58,847 nt of DNA from the IMG/VR virus record IMGVR_UViG_3300009124_000013, positions 1-58,847 of that record. One strand, given 5' to 3'. The notes under the pieces were generated by a model that made no database searches, was not told the DNA's origin, and saw only the letters and a list, made by a program, of their open reading frames with translations. The position numbers and the translations under genes were made by a program. The stretch's first letter is position 1. Every line of letters starts with the position of its first letter. Shown here in pieces: positions 12,466 through 21,095 of the stretch. The DNA comes from a virus.

Positions 12466-13494
12466 TTATCTTCCAGTTCGCCAACGTTTTCTATTACGAT
12501 AATTAGATGACTGATTGTTTACTGATGTTGTTTTTGCACTGGACTCATTTCCAAGATCAATAGGATCTTCAAATTCATCAAGATCTTCTCTAGTAAGTGC
12601 AGTCAATTCGGAAAACTGCATAGAGATTCTTACAGCAGTTACAAATCCACCTGGAGTCAAACTGAGAACATTATCTGGAGTATATGAGACATCAAATTTA
12701 GTCATGGCACAATATCTAGTTGCTGGGAAGAAAGAACTGATATCTGGACTGGTGGATGATGGTGTTACTAAATTATTTTTACGGACTGATACATTGTTTC
12801 TATATCCGCTAGGCATAATTCTAAACACATAGGGATATTTTAAGAAAATTGTATTATTTTTCGTATTGGAGTCACTTGCTGGGTGCATTGCAGATTTGAA
12901 AAATTTGACAATCTTTTTGATTTCAGTTTCTTCAGTTTTATTTCTTGCTACAAGCAAATAATCATAACTGAAGTCCCTCAGTTGCATTTTCTCAAAGGTC
13001 TGAATAGTGTTATCGTTAAATGTGACACCAAAGGCAGCACCCAAAACATTATCTAAATCTACTCCCTGGACTTTTGGAACATTCGTTAGTGCGTCTGCGA
13101 CTGAATCACCTAAAACATTTGCAGCAGTTGCCGTACCAATTTTTGCTGCTTGACCAAGAGCCTCTCCAATATTTCCAGAACCAAATGCAGATCCTAAAGC
13201 ACCAAATTGGACTTTTTGCCACTCTGCACCATAACTAAATTCCAGTTTTGGTGGAAGATATAAAAATACAGATCCTTTATCTACTGCTGAAGAAGTTGTG
13301 CCCCCAGTAGTTGCACCAGTAACGGTGCTTCCAATATTGTCTATACTATCTGTAGTTGAGATTTGAACATTGCTGCCAATAGCACTTTTAATATCTTTAT
13401 TACCTACCTGAGGAGTACTTTGATAGTCATACGCCTTGAATTGTAGGTACAATCCAACATCGCTTACATTTAATGGATACTTATAGGTGGTCAT
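12466..13494 (-). CDS. gp48: Baseplate tail-tube cap gp48
   Basis: A 342-aa gp48-like protein. In T4, gp48 (364 aa) sits on the gp27 hub under gp54 and starts the tube. Seen here: a low-complexity Gly/Ser/Ala region at about 45-160, then KMQLRDFSYDYLLVARNKTEE, KIVKFFKSAMHP and KYPYVFRIMPSG, and near the C-terminus MTKFDVSYTPD and VTAVRISMQFSELTALTRED, typical of tail-tube-fold hub proteins. It overlaps the upstream gene by 4 bases. Confidence 0.88.
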   Translation of the reverse strand: MTTYKYPLNVSDVGLYLQFKAYDYQSTPQVGNKDIKSAIGSNVQISTTDSIDNIGSTVTGATTGGTTSSAVDKGSVFLYLPPKLEFSYGAEWQKVQFGALGSAFGSGNIGEALGQAAKIGTATAANVLGDSVADALTNVPKVQGVDLDNVLGAAFGVTFNDNTIQTFEKMQLRDFSYDYLLVARNKTEETEIKKIVKFFKSAMHPASDSNTKNNTIFLKYPYVFRIMPSGYRNNVSVRKNNLVTPSSTSPDISSFFPATRYCAMTKFDVSYTPDNVLSLTPGGFVTAVRISMQFSELTALTREDLDEFEDPIDLGNESSAKTTSVNNQSSNYRNRKRWRTGR

Positions 13495-13958
13495 AGTTTG
13501 CCTGATTTTTGTACTTTCGCCGCACTAATGAATCTATTCTTATTATCACGGAATTCTTCCAAAGTCAAAGCAGCATAATCCATTAGATCTTTATCACGCA
13601 CTTTGAAAAACAGATTATCTGCTTTTGAAAAGATGTAGCGGTGTAATAATTTTGGGGGTATTTTGATACTTTTATTTAGATACTTTTTGGCGAGTAGAAT
13701 TCTTTGCTTTTGAGTAGTGTAATGAAGATTTGCACCTAGAAACCCATCTTCATAGACATTTAATACTAAAACCAAGGGATACTTGTCCCACTGTCTTAAA
13801 AATGCTTTAAATTTTGGGTTATACTCAAATAAGTAAAAATCCCCAACCATAACATCATCAGAAATATTGGAAAATTCCAGCAAATAGTCAAATGCTACTT
13901 TTCTTTGGGTGGATATTGTTTTAGCACCCTTCTCTTTTATTTCTGATAGGACGCTCAT
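13491..13958 (-). CDS. Conserved tail/baseplate assembly protein, unassigned (155 aa)
   Basis: A 155-aa protein with the motif GDFYLFEYNPKFKAFLRQWD, then YPLVLVLNVYEDGFLGANLH, a pattern shared by many phage proteins of unknown function. The C-terminal half is helical and basic. It is coupled by 4-base overlaps to gp4 upstream and gp48 downstream, so it is very likely a virion morphogenesis protein, but I cannot match it securely to a T4 gene (T4 has gp2 near gp4; I see no reason to equate them). Confidence 0.7.
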   Translation of the reverse strand: MSVLSEIKEKGAKTISTQRKVAFDYLLEFSNISDDVMVGDFYLFEYNPKFKAFLRQWDKYPLVLVLNVYEDGFLGANLHYTTQKQRILLAKKYLNKSIKIPPKLLHRYIFSKADNLFFKVRDKDLMDYAALTLEEFRDNKNRFISAAKVQKSGKL

Positions 13959-14389
13959 ACCTTTAACTCCTTTTCGGTTAGTATTTTAAATTCCCATTGC
14001 CTGTCTTTACAATACTCTCGTGCTGCTCTCCATTTTGCGTCATTAACTGCATATGTAGTAACTTCAGTTATATACCTCTTTGTACGACGCTGCTGCTTTT
14101 TGGGAGGTGTTGTTTGCTTAAGCGGTTTGATCTCGATAATAAGTTTCTCAATCCTCCCAGTTTTACTTCGTACTCTGACGTAGAAATCTGGGAAATACCG
14201 ATGAACGCGATTATCGATAGGAGAGATATACGGGATAACAATTTCTTCTGACCCCCATTCTAGGACATTATCGTTTAAATCACAGTATTTCATAAATTTG
14301 AGTTCCCACAAACTTCTGTATATGATATTAGTGGGATCTCCTTTGTATTTCTTCCTGTTTGTCGGACGGTACTTTCCACTATAAGCCAT
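13955..14389 (-). CDS. gp4: Head completion protein gp4
   Basis: A 144-aa homolog of T4 gp4 (gp50/65), which acts after DNA packaging to complete heads before tail joining. Characteristic are YSGKYRPTNRKKYKGDP, NIIYRSLWELKFMKYCDLN, WGSEEIVIPYISP, YFPDFYVRVR and IIEIKPLKQT. The last two carry the Asp and E-x-K of a TnsA-like PD-(D/E)XK nuclease fold, so a nuclease activity is possible. First gene of the minus operon. Confidence 0.93.
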   Translation of the reverse strand: MAYSGKYRPTNRKKYKGDPTNIIYRSLWELKFMKYCDLNDNVLEWGSEEIVIPYISPIDNRVHRYFPDFYVRVRSKTGRIEKLIIEIKPLKQTTPPKKQQRRTKRYITEVTTYAVNDAKWRAAREYCKDRQWEFKILTEKELKV

Positions 14390-14405
14390 AATATTGTTCG
14401 CTAAA

Positions 14406-14413
14406 TATAAATA
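14406..14413 (+). promoter_or_regulatory. T4-type late promoter (consensus)
   Basis: Perfect TATAAATA, 22 bases before ATG 14436. Drives the 14436-25816 tail operon. Confidence 0.88.
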
Positions 14414-14428
14414 TACTCTTCTAAGATG

Positions 14429-14435
14429 TATTTAG
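14429..14435 (-). promoter_or_regulatory. Late promoter variant for gp4 operon
   Basis: On the minus strand the sequence reads CTAAATA, 40 bases before the gp4 start at 14389. It abuts the ATG of the plus-strand gene. Confidence 0.5.
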
Positions 14436-15173
14436 ATGAAAATCAATGACATCCTAACTAATATTGTTGGACCTGGAGGTATTGCATCTTCCAATCGGTA
14501 TCACGTATCCTTTCTTCCAGGGGAGACGTTACAGAATGCTATTGGAGTTTCTGGACTTCAGTCCCCTACAGTATACGAAAAGGAGTTTAATTCCAATGAG
14601 TTGATCAATAATGGAATTAAATTGAGTTTTTTATGTGATGAAGTAAATATCCCTGGATTCAGTGTATCTACTGGAGACCTTAAGGGATATGTACCTGGAA
14701 TTAACGCTAGGTATGCACATACTAAAACTTTCAGAGAGTTTTCGATGACATTTTTAATGGATAGGGATCACCTTCCATTAAAGTTCTTACAATCATGGGG
14801 AGAACATATATTCCCATATAAGCAGATTGACGGTACTGATGAAAACCCTAATTCTGCAAATTTCTCTGCAAAACATAATTATTACATGTTGACTAATTAT
14901 TATGATGATTACACCTGTGATATCTTTATTGAAAAGATTGAATCTGACAATAAAGATATGAATAGCAATTCCTACTACACCACAAAAGGTGTTAGTAAAT
15001 ATAGGATATATAAAGCGTTCCCATATATTGTGAATGACCTTACTCTTAGTAATGGTCCTAACCAACCACTCAAGGTTCAAGCATCATTTTACTTTGAACA
15101 TGTGAGAGAAATTGCTCCAAGTACACCTGGAGTTCCACTGTCCGAAATTTTTAATGGCGGACCAACTGTATAA
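14436..15173 (+). CDS. gp54: Baseplate tail-tube initiator, gp54-like
   Basis: A 245-aa tail-tube-fold protein. The segments SFLCDEVNIPGFSVSTGDLKG and FREFSMTFLMDRDHLPLKFL, and the C-terminal KYRIYKAFPYIVNDLTLSN with KVQASFYFEH, are the strands that form the tube ring in gp19/gp54-type proteins. T4 gp54 (320 aa) caps the baseplate and nucleates the tube. Placement at the head of the hub operon, and gp48 in the divergent operon, favour gp54 over the tube protein gp19, but gp19-like identity cannot be fully excluded. Confidence 0.78.
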   Translation: MKINDILTNIVGPGGIASSNRYHVSFLPGETLQNAIGVSGLQSPTVYEKEFNSNELINNGIKLSFLCDEVNIPGFSVSTGDLKGYVPGINARYAHTKTFREFSMTFLMDRDHLPLKFLQSWGEHIFPYKQIDGTDENPNSANFSAKHNYYMLTNYYDDYTCDIFIEKIESDNKDMNSNSYYTTKGVSKYRIYKAFPYIVNDLTLSNGPNQPLKVQASFYFEHVREIAPSTPGVPLSEIFNGGPTV

Positions 15174-15191
15174 TAACAAAATTGGAGATTT

Positions 15192-15902
15192 ATGGCATTA
15201 CCTACATTAGAAAACCCTACATATGAGTTGATTGTACCATCACTCAATAAGAAAATTAAATACAGACCATTTACAGTTAAAGAAGAGAAAGTATTGTTGA
15301 TTGCATTGGAATCTGAAGATAACACTCAGATTGCAGATGCAATTAAAGGTATCATTGAAGCATGTGTTAATACAGGTTCTAGGCGAACCTTAAAGATAAA
15401 TGAATTAGCAACATTTGATATTGAGTATTTGTTTCTCAACATTCGTGCAAGGTCTGTCGGTGAAATTATTGAATTGATGCTAACTTGCCCCGATGACAAT
15501 GAAACTGAAATTAAGGTTTCTATTAATATTGAGGACATTCAAGTTCAATTTGACGAAGAGCATGAAAGCACCATTCAGTTGACTGATGATCTTTGGATTG
15601 AAATGGGATATCCAGGAATTGATTCCTTTACTGGGGATGATGACAACATTGATGATACATTTGAAATCATTGCAAAATCAATTAAAAAGATTTACAATGA
15701 AGAAGATGTCTGGGATAGATCTAGTGCAAAACAAAGTGAATTTGTTGACTTTGTTGAGAATATGAACAGCAAGCAATTTGCTAAGATTCAAAAGTTCTTT
15801 GATACTATTCCTACTTTGAAGCATACTATCAAAGCGAGGAATCCAAAAACAGGTTATGAATTTGACTATACTGTTGAAGGTCTGTCTAGTTTTTTCGTAT
15901 AG
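15192..15902 (+). CDS. gp26: Baseplate hub protein gp26 / tail assembly chaperone
   Basis: A 236-aa protein of the T4_baseplate (gp26) family, with the typical opening MALPTLENPTYELIVPSLNK, KYRPFTVKEEKVLLIALES and LTCPDDNETEIKVSINIEDI. GGAG precedes the ATG. It ends in a T-TTT-TTC heptamer just before the TAG stop, in the frame expected for -1 slippage. The protein made by normal termination would correspond to a G-type chaperone and the shifted one to a G-T-type fusion. The gene right behind encodes a tape-measure-like protein, which fits. Confidence 0.9.
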   Translation: MALPTLENPTYELIVPSLNKKIKYRPFTVKEEKVLLIALESEDNTQIADAIKGIIEACVNTGSRRTLKINELATFDIEYLFLNIRARSVGEIIELMLTCPDDNETEIKVSINIEDIQVQFDEEHESTIQLTDDLWIEMGYPGIDSFTGDDDNIDDTFEIIAKSIKKIYNEEDVWDRSSAKQSEFVDFVENMNSKQFAKIQKFFDTIPTLKHTIKARNPKTGYEFDYTVEGLSSFFV

Positions 15903-15925
15903 CCCTCTTCCAAAATAGTTTGGAA
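15890..15925 (+). promoter_or_regulatory. Candidate programmed -1 ribosomal frameshift site
   Basis: Slippery heptamer T-TTT-TTC at 15890-15896 (codons AGT TTT TTC GTA TAG in the gp26 frame), 11-base spacer, then a 7-bp hairpin TTCCAAA (15908-15914), loop ATAG, TTTGGAA (15919-15925). Slipping by -1 continues into CGT ATA GCC and the open gp51-like frame to 16084. Confidence 0.75.
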
Positions 15926-16084
15926 AACTATTACAGAACTAACTTTGCATTAATGCAATATCATAAGTACAGTTTGACTGAACTTGATAATCTTATTCCA
16001 TGGGAAAAGGAAATCTATATTGCATTACTCAAGCAATATCTGGAAGAGGAAAAGAAAAAGATAGAAAGAGAAAGTAATAGATGA
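15896..16084 (+). CDS. gp51: gp51-like frame, probable -1 extension of gp26
   Basis: The -1 frame encodes RIALFQNSLENYYRTNFAL then MQYHKYSLTELDNLIPWEKE and ends in a Glu/Lys-rich helix (62 residues, stop 16082-16084). The YSLTELxxxIPWExxIY motif is the signature of gp51/tail-chaperone extensions. The first ATG (15953) lies after the conserved NSLENYY segment and has no ribosome-binding site, so an independent start would truncate the domain; fusion to gp26 (about 297 aa) is more likely. The stop overlaps the next ATG. Confidence 0.75.
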   Translation, partial: RIALFQNSLENYYRTNFALMQYHKYSLTELDNLIPWEKEIYIALLKQYLEEEKKKIERESNR

Positions 16085-18648
16085 ACGAAAAGCAACTAGG
16101 AGAAAGAGAATATACTGACGCCATAATGTCAATTTATGGCGCTAATCCTGTTGCGTCTATTGCGGGAGCATATAAATCAAAAGAACAAAAGCAGTTACCA
16201 GAAAATCCAGAAACTGAAACTGTTCCTACAGGATCTTTATATAAAGAAACTCGTGGGTTGTTACTTGCTGCAAGAAAGAATCTTAAACTTAAGAAGACAA
16301 TTCTTGCTTATGAAAAGAGAAGGTTTAAACAATTACAAGTAGATCTTGGGGATTCTCTTAAAAAACCAAAGGGGAAGGATAAAAAAAAGGAAGATGAGGA
16401 ACTTTTAAAGATTCCAGAAGATCCCGCCAAGATGTCCATTAGAAAATGGATGCGAGATCTTGCTAGAAAGTTACTACAAAAGATTAGACAGGCGATTGGT
16501 AATAAGATTAAACAGTTTCTTAAGAAACGTTTTCTTAAGAAATATAGAAAACTATCTCCCGAAAAGAGAAAGAGATTAAGAGATAGGAAGAAATTCTTTG
16601 ATAAACAGAAAAGGCGCTTTAAACGTTTTACGAATAGGGGTGGATTTAGAGGTGCTATTCGCAGAGGTCTTGGTAGATTTGCCACTAAAATTATAGGCAA
16701 GAGAAATGCTGCTAGATTTAGATTATTCAGACAGACAGGTGGAGTTAGAGGTGCAGCATTAAGGGGGGCAAGAAGAGCATTTTTCAAAGGAGTTAGTGTA
16801 GTAAAGGGTATTCCTGGCACTATTAGATCTCTTAGGGGTCTTGCTGGAATGGTAAGTACTCCGATACTTGGAACTGCTAGAGAAGGAGCAGGGGCAGTTG
16901 CTACTAAAGCGGGTAGAGGATTTCTTGCAAAAACTGCAAGAAATGCATTAGTAGGTACTTTAGGAAAGGGCGGCACTAAAACAGCATTGAAATTTGTTAA
17001 AAAATTTATATCTCCTCTTATTAAAAAGATTCCTATTGTTGGCGCTCTTGCTGACTTCTTATTAAATGTATTTGTTTTTAAAGAATCACCAGGGAAATCT
17101 GCATTTAAAGCAGTTGCTGCTGGATTGTTGACATTTGTTGGGGGCGCTCTTGGTAGTGTTGTTCCTGGTGCTGGAACTTTTATTGGTGGACTTCTTGGTG
17201 GAATGGCAGGTGATGCCTTGGGTGGTCTATTGTATGATGCTATTTTTGGTGGCGGAAGTGCGTCTACTCCTGAGGGTACAACTGTTCCTGCAGCAAAGGA
17301 TGGAATGAAAGTTGGGGCAAAACCTCAACTGGTTCTTGTGGGCGAGGGGGGTGAAGAGGAGTGGATTATTCCAAAAAGTAAACTTGCTTGGTGGTTGGGT
17401 GCATCTGAATCAGCATTAAATCTATTCACCTTTGGTGCTTTTCCTGTATTCAGTGCAGTAAGAGCATTACTTTCTGCAACAGGAGCAGGGGGAAGTGTTA
17501 TACCTGCAGATGTTCCAGAGGGAAGTTCTGAAGGTGCAAAACCTAAGGTAGATGCAAAGAAACCAGAATCAATTAACAGTAATTTTGGAGACACTCTTTT
17601 TGGATTCTTCAAGAAGGGAATTGGAAAACTTAAAGATTCGTTTGTTGGAGTTCTCGATAAAGTAAAATCATTCTTGCCTGATCTTAGTGGACTGCCTCTT
17701 GAGGTGAAAGTTGCATTGAAAGGCATTGCTACTATGGCTGGTGGCGGAATGGTTATGTTGGTTGACTTCTTACTGGGGGGTGGAGGTGCTAAAGCAGCAA
17801 CCACTGGTGGTGGAAATACACCTGCCAATGCATTGAGTGGCGGTGGATTCGAATATACTGACCCTGATAGTAGCACTACTATCACTGTGACCAGTCAGTA
17901 TGGAATGAGAACCCATCCAATTTATGGAACTGCAAAAATGCATGGGGGAACAGATATTTCTGCTACTGGAGGAACTCCATTGAGAGCAATTAGTGATGGT
18001 GAGGTAGTTGATTCGGATGCATTAGGAAATAAAGGATGGGGTAACTTCTTAGTATTTAAAGATGATCAAGGAATTTTCCATCTTTATGGTCACATGCAGG
18101 GTGGATATAAGAGAGGTGGACAAGTAAAGAAAGGTGATATTATCGGTAAAGTTGGCAGTACTGGAGCATCGACGGGTCCTCATTTACACTGGGAAGCAGG
18201 AACTGGATGGAATGGTGGTGTTATTACTGGTAAGTTTGATCCTCTATCAAGATACACTGCAGAGCAACCATTCTTTACCAAAAAAGCAGAAGAAACTCCA
18301 GGTGATGATGAAAAATCAATAGCGTCAACACCTCCACCAGCAGCAACACCACCAAAACAACAGATGGGTCGTGCTGCTGCTAAAAGAAGATCGGACTCTG
18401 CAGCAAGGGCAAGACGAGAAGCACGAGCAGAAGCACCTCCAGTAGCACCTCTAAATAAAAAAGATACTGCTAGTGCTCTAGAAGAATTTGGCACCATGGA
18501 TGAAGATAATAATCAACAAGTTGCTGTTATTGAAGTTCCTGTCACTAGAACTGAGTATATTCCTATGCCACTTCCCCTTAGTACTGCTGGGGCAAGATCT
18601 GTAAGTAACACTCCTGCTTGGGGTCAGGGTGCAGTATTAGGAGCGTAA
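16081..18648 (+). CDS. Tape-measure-like tail protein with M23 peptidase domain
   Basis: 855 aa. Order: charged N-terminus with a very basic helical segment (about 95-240), a Gly-rich hydrophobic segment (about 345-390, GGALGSVVPGAGTFIGGLLG), the tape-measure-like motif LVLVGEGGEEEWIIPK (about 420-435), then an M23 lysostaphin-type endopeptidase domain at about 600-730 with zinc residues His621, Asp625 (MHGGTDI), His701 and His703 (PHLHWE), and a basic Ala-rich tail. It cuts peptide cross-links of peptidoglycan, presumably during DNA entry. Position right after the tail chaperones supports a tape-measure role; T4 gp29 similarity is not evident. Confidence 0.75.
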   Translation: MNEKQLGEREYTDAIMSIYGANPVASIAGAYKSKEQKQLPENPETETVPTGSLYKETRGLLLAARKNLKLKKTILAYEKRRFKQLQVDLGDSLKKPKGKDKKKEDEELLKIPEDPAKMSIRKWMRDLARKLLQKIRQAIGNKIKQFLKKRFLKKYRKLSPEKRKRLRDRKKFFDKQKRRFKRFTNRGGFRGAIRRGLGRFATKIIGKRNAARFRLFRQTGGVRGAALRGARRAFFKGVSVVKGIPGTIRSLRGLAGMVSTPILGTAREGAGAVATKAGRGFLAKTARNALVGTLGKGGTKTALKFVKKFISPLIKKIPIVGALADFLLNVFVFKESPGKSAFKAVAAGLLTFVGGALGSVVPGAGTFIGGLLGGMAGDALGGLLYDAIFGGGSASTPEGTTVPAAKDGMKVGAKPQLVLVGEGGEEEWIIPKSKLAWWLGASESALNLFTFGAFPVFSAVRALLSATGAGGSVIPADVPEGSSEGAKPKVDAKKPESINSNFGDTLFGFFKKGIGKLKDSFVGVLDKVKSFLPDLSGLPLEVKVALKGIATMAGGGMVMLVDFLLGGGGAKAATTGGGNTPANALSGGGFEYTDPDSSTTITVTSQYGMRTHPIYGTAKMHGGTDISATGGTPLRAISDGEVVDSDALGNKGWGNFLVFKDDQGIFHLYGHMQGGYKRGGQVKKGDIIGKVGSTGASTGPHLHWEAGTGWNGGVITGKFDPLSRYTAEQPFFTKKAEETPGDDEKSIASTPPPAATPPKQQMGRAAAKRRSDSAARARREARAEAPPVAPLNKKDTASALEEFGTMDEDNNQQVAVIEVPVTRTEYIPMPLPLSTAGARSVSNTPAWGQGAVLGA

Positions 18649-18651
18649 GAC

Positions 18652-21093
18652 ATGTATAATTCATTTCCACCAGAAGGGACATTAGATCCACAACAACCTT
18701 GGTATAAAGCACCGATTGGCGCTGCTCATTGGGATAGATTTAAAGCAAAACTTACTGGTGGAAGAGATGCATCGGGCACCTCATATTTTTCCATGGTTAA
18801 TGTATCTGCCGCTGAGGCAGATAAGATTATTGCTAATATGAAGAAGGATCCCAGAGGGTATCCTCAAATAAATCAAGCTGATCCAGAAGCTCTGTATAAC
18901 TACCAAACTTGGGTTGTATCTGAGTATCTTGGATCCAAACCAAAGGGATCTGAATTAATTGATGATAAAGATGTAGGTAAGACACCAGAAGGTAAAACTA
19001 CTGTTTACAAAGCAGCAGATAAGTTTGTAGATGATAAGAAAGAATTCTCAAAAGCACAAGAACAAAAACTTGAAGATGCTTTAGAAGAAACATCTGACAA
19101 GATTATGGATGCTGTCGATGAATTAATCGCACAGCAGAAGCAGGCATTTGAAGAATTTAAGAGACAGGAAGAAGAAAAGGTAAAACAGAGAATTGCTGGA
19201 TACGATCAATACCCAAGTGCGATTGGTCCCTTGCCTATGCAAGGTCCAAAGCAAGCACCTAAGAAATCAAGTTCTTCAGATGATGATCCCTGGGAATCTG
19301 AAGTTAATGATCAACTTGGAACAAAGTTGGATGAGTTACTTGAACAAGTTAAAAATGATCCTCTTCCTCAAGCGAGTACAAAAAGAAGAAAGACAAAAGG
19401 TAAAACGCCTATCAAGAGAAGAAAACTACTTGGTGAGAGTGCAGGATTAAGTACTACGTTATCTGAAATCCTTCAAAATGTTTCTGACACTAAGCAGACC
19501 TTGTTTGATTTATATGATGTAGAAAAAGAAAGGTTCGAACTTAGAAAAACTACAGATAGCAATCTAACTCAATTGCTTAAATCTAAAGCAAGAGAGGCAG
19601 GATTAGAAGGTACTGGTTTATCTGGTGTTGATGGTAAAGGAAATGAAGAAAAGAGAAAACCAACAATTGTAGAAAGAGCTGCTGGTTCTGGTTTAATTGC
19701 TGCTGCAGCAGCATTGATCATTCCAATGGCACTGACTGCATTGAGACCTCTTTTCCAGCAGGATATTAAGGATGCAGATAAAGATCAGGAAGATGTTCCT
19801 CCTCCCGATCCTGTTACAGATTCTCCAGAATCTGCTCCAGTTGAACAAGAACCAGTTGCACCAGTAGAGGAACCTGAATCTGGAATTGAACCTCAACCAA
19901 CTACACCACAGAATGCACCTCCAACCCAATTACCAAATACTTCTATTCCTGGTGATTATGATTATAATCCAAACGCAGGAGTGCCAATGCGTGCTGCTGC
20001 AAAGGGTGGAAAGTTTACTAAAGGTAAGCATGAAAAGTTAAAACCTATTGGTAAAGGTGATGCTAAAGAACCTACAGGACTGAAGAAACTAAAGAAACCA
20101 TTAATGTCTGCAGTGACTTTACCATTAAAAGCAGCAGCATTTGGTCCACTTATGCTTGCCAAAACAGTTTTAAGTCCATTTGCATCATTCCTTCCACCAC
20201 CAGCAGTTGATTTTGTAAAGAAAATCTTTGATAATGTTGCAAAATCTGCTGGATTATCTGGATTTGACTTTTCAATCACTTCTGCTGGAAAGGGACTCTT
20301 TGAAAAATTGATTGAATTAATTGAATCAATTTTTAAACCCATATTTGATTTGTTCAAAGGATCTAAATCTCCAAATACTTCTGGTCCTGGTCCCAGCACA
20401 CCTTCTGAGAGGACAAAATCTTCTGGAAGTACAAGTTCTGGATCACAAAGCCAAAAAGCAGTAGCGGGTGTTCTCAAAGAAGAATTTCAATCTCAAGGAT
20501 TATCTGCAGCTGGTGCTAAACTTGCAACTGCAGAAATTGGAAGAGAAAATTCATTAAATAGAAATCTTATCTTAGGTTCTCATGATGATGGTGGTAAGAC
20601 AGCATGGGGTGCTATTAGTTGGCAAGGAGGCAGAGAACAAGTATTATTTGACGAATTGAAGGCAAGAGGAATTGCAGCAACTCCTGAAGGACTTGCAGGA
20701 AGTGGAGATGCAGGAATTCAAGCAAATGCTGCTGCAATGGTTAAGGAGATGGAAGCGAGGGGTCATACTGAACTTCTTAATATCCTTAAAAAAGAGAATC
20801 CTACTCCAGAAGAAATGGATAGGGCAAGACAATTGTTTAAAGACCAATACTTCGTATACAATAAAAGTATTCCTTTGCAGAGGTCGAGAGATTGGTATGA
20901 TGTTGTTGATAAGATGGGTCCAGAACCTAAAGCTTCTCCACCACCAGCAAAACCTACACCAGAACCAAGACCAAGAGCACAATCTAGAAGCGCACAAATT
21001 AGTCAGAGATTAGCAGAGAGAAATAAAAAACCAAAAGCAACGAAACCAACAGTACCAGTAGGAACTTCAACTGATAAACAATCTGGAGTATAA
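18652..21093 (+). CDS. Long tail protein with lysozyme-like domain
   Basis: 813 aa. The N-terminal part is charged and helical (about 100-330) and includes TSDKIMDAVDELIAQQKQAF. A hydrophobic segment lies near 345-365, then a Pro/Glu-rich linker (about 375-435), a segment with hydrophobic helices (about 480-570) and a lysozyme-like domain at about 605-760 (ATAEIGRENSLNRN, GAISWQGGREQVL). Glu628 or Glu632 is the candidate catalytic acid. The tail is basic and Pro-rich. It probably complements the M23 domain of the preceding gene in cutting peptidoglycan during injection. It starts 3 bases after that gene. Confidence 0.65.
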   Translation: MYNSFPPEGTLDPQQPWYKAPIGAAHWDRFKAKLTGGRDASGTSYFSMVNVSAAEADKIIANMKKDPRGYPQINQADPEALYNYQTWVVSEYLGSKPKGSELIDDKDVGKTPEGKTTVYKAADKFVDDKKEFSKAQEQKLEDALEETSDKIMDAVDELIAQQKQAFEEFKRQEEEKVKQRIAGYDQYPSAIGPLPMQGPKQAPKKSSSSDDDPWESEVNDQLGTKLDELLEQVKNDPLPQASTKRRKTKGKTPIKRRKLLGESAGLSTTLSEILQNVSDTKQTLFDLYDVEKERFELRKTTDSNLTQLLKSKAREAGLEGTGLSGVDGKGNEEKRKPTIVERAAGSGLIAAAAALIIPMALTALRPLFQQDIKDADKDQEDVPPPDPVTDSPESAPVEQEPVAPVEEPESGIEPQPTTPQNAPPTQLPNTSIPGDYDYNPNAGVPMRAAAKGGKFTKGKHEKLKPIGKGDAKEPTGLKKLKKPLMSAVTLPLKAAAFGPLMLAKTVLSPFASFLPPPAVDFVKKIFDNVAKSAGLSGFDFSITSAGKGLFEKLIELIESIFKPIFDLFKGSKSPNTSGPGPSTPSERTKSSGSTSSGSQSQKAVAGVLKEEFQSQGLSAAGAKLATAEIGRENSLNRNLILGSHDDGGKTAWGAISWQGGREQVLFDELKARGIAATPEGLAGSGDAGIQANAAAMVKEMEARGHTELLNILKKENPTPEEMDRARQLFKDQYFVYNKSIPLQRSRDWYDVVDKMGPEPKASPPPAKPTPEPRPRAQSRSAQISQRLAERNKKPKATKPTVPVGTSTDKQSGV

Positions 21094-21095
21094 TT

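Noticed and set aside
15953-16084. Independent gp51 gene starting at ATG 15953
   Set aside because: It would lose the conserved residues just upstream, has no ribosome-binding site, and the frameshift site explains the frame better; kept as an alternative only.
16308-16976. Minus-strand ORF of 222 aa inside the M23 tail protein
   Set aside because: Leu/Pro/Ala-rich antisense shadow of the basic repeat region; the plus-strand frame has clear domains.
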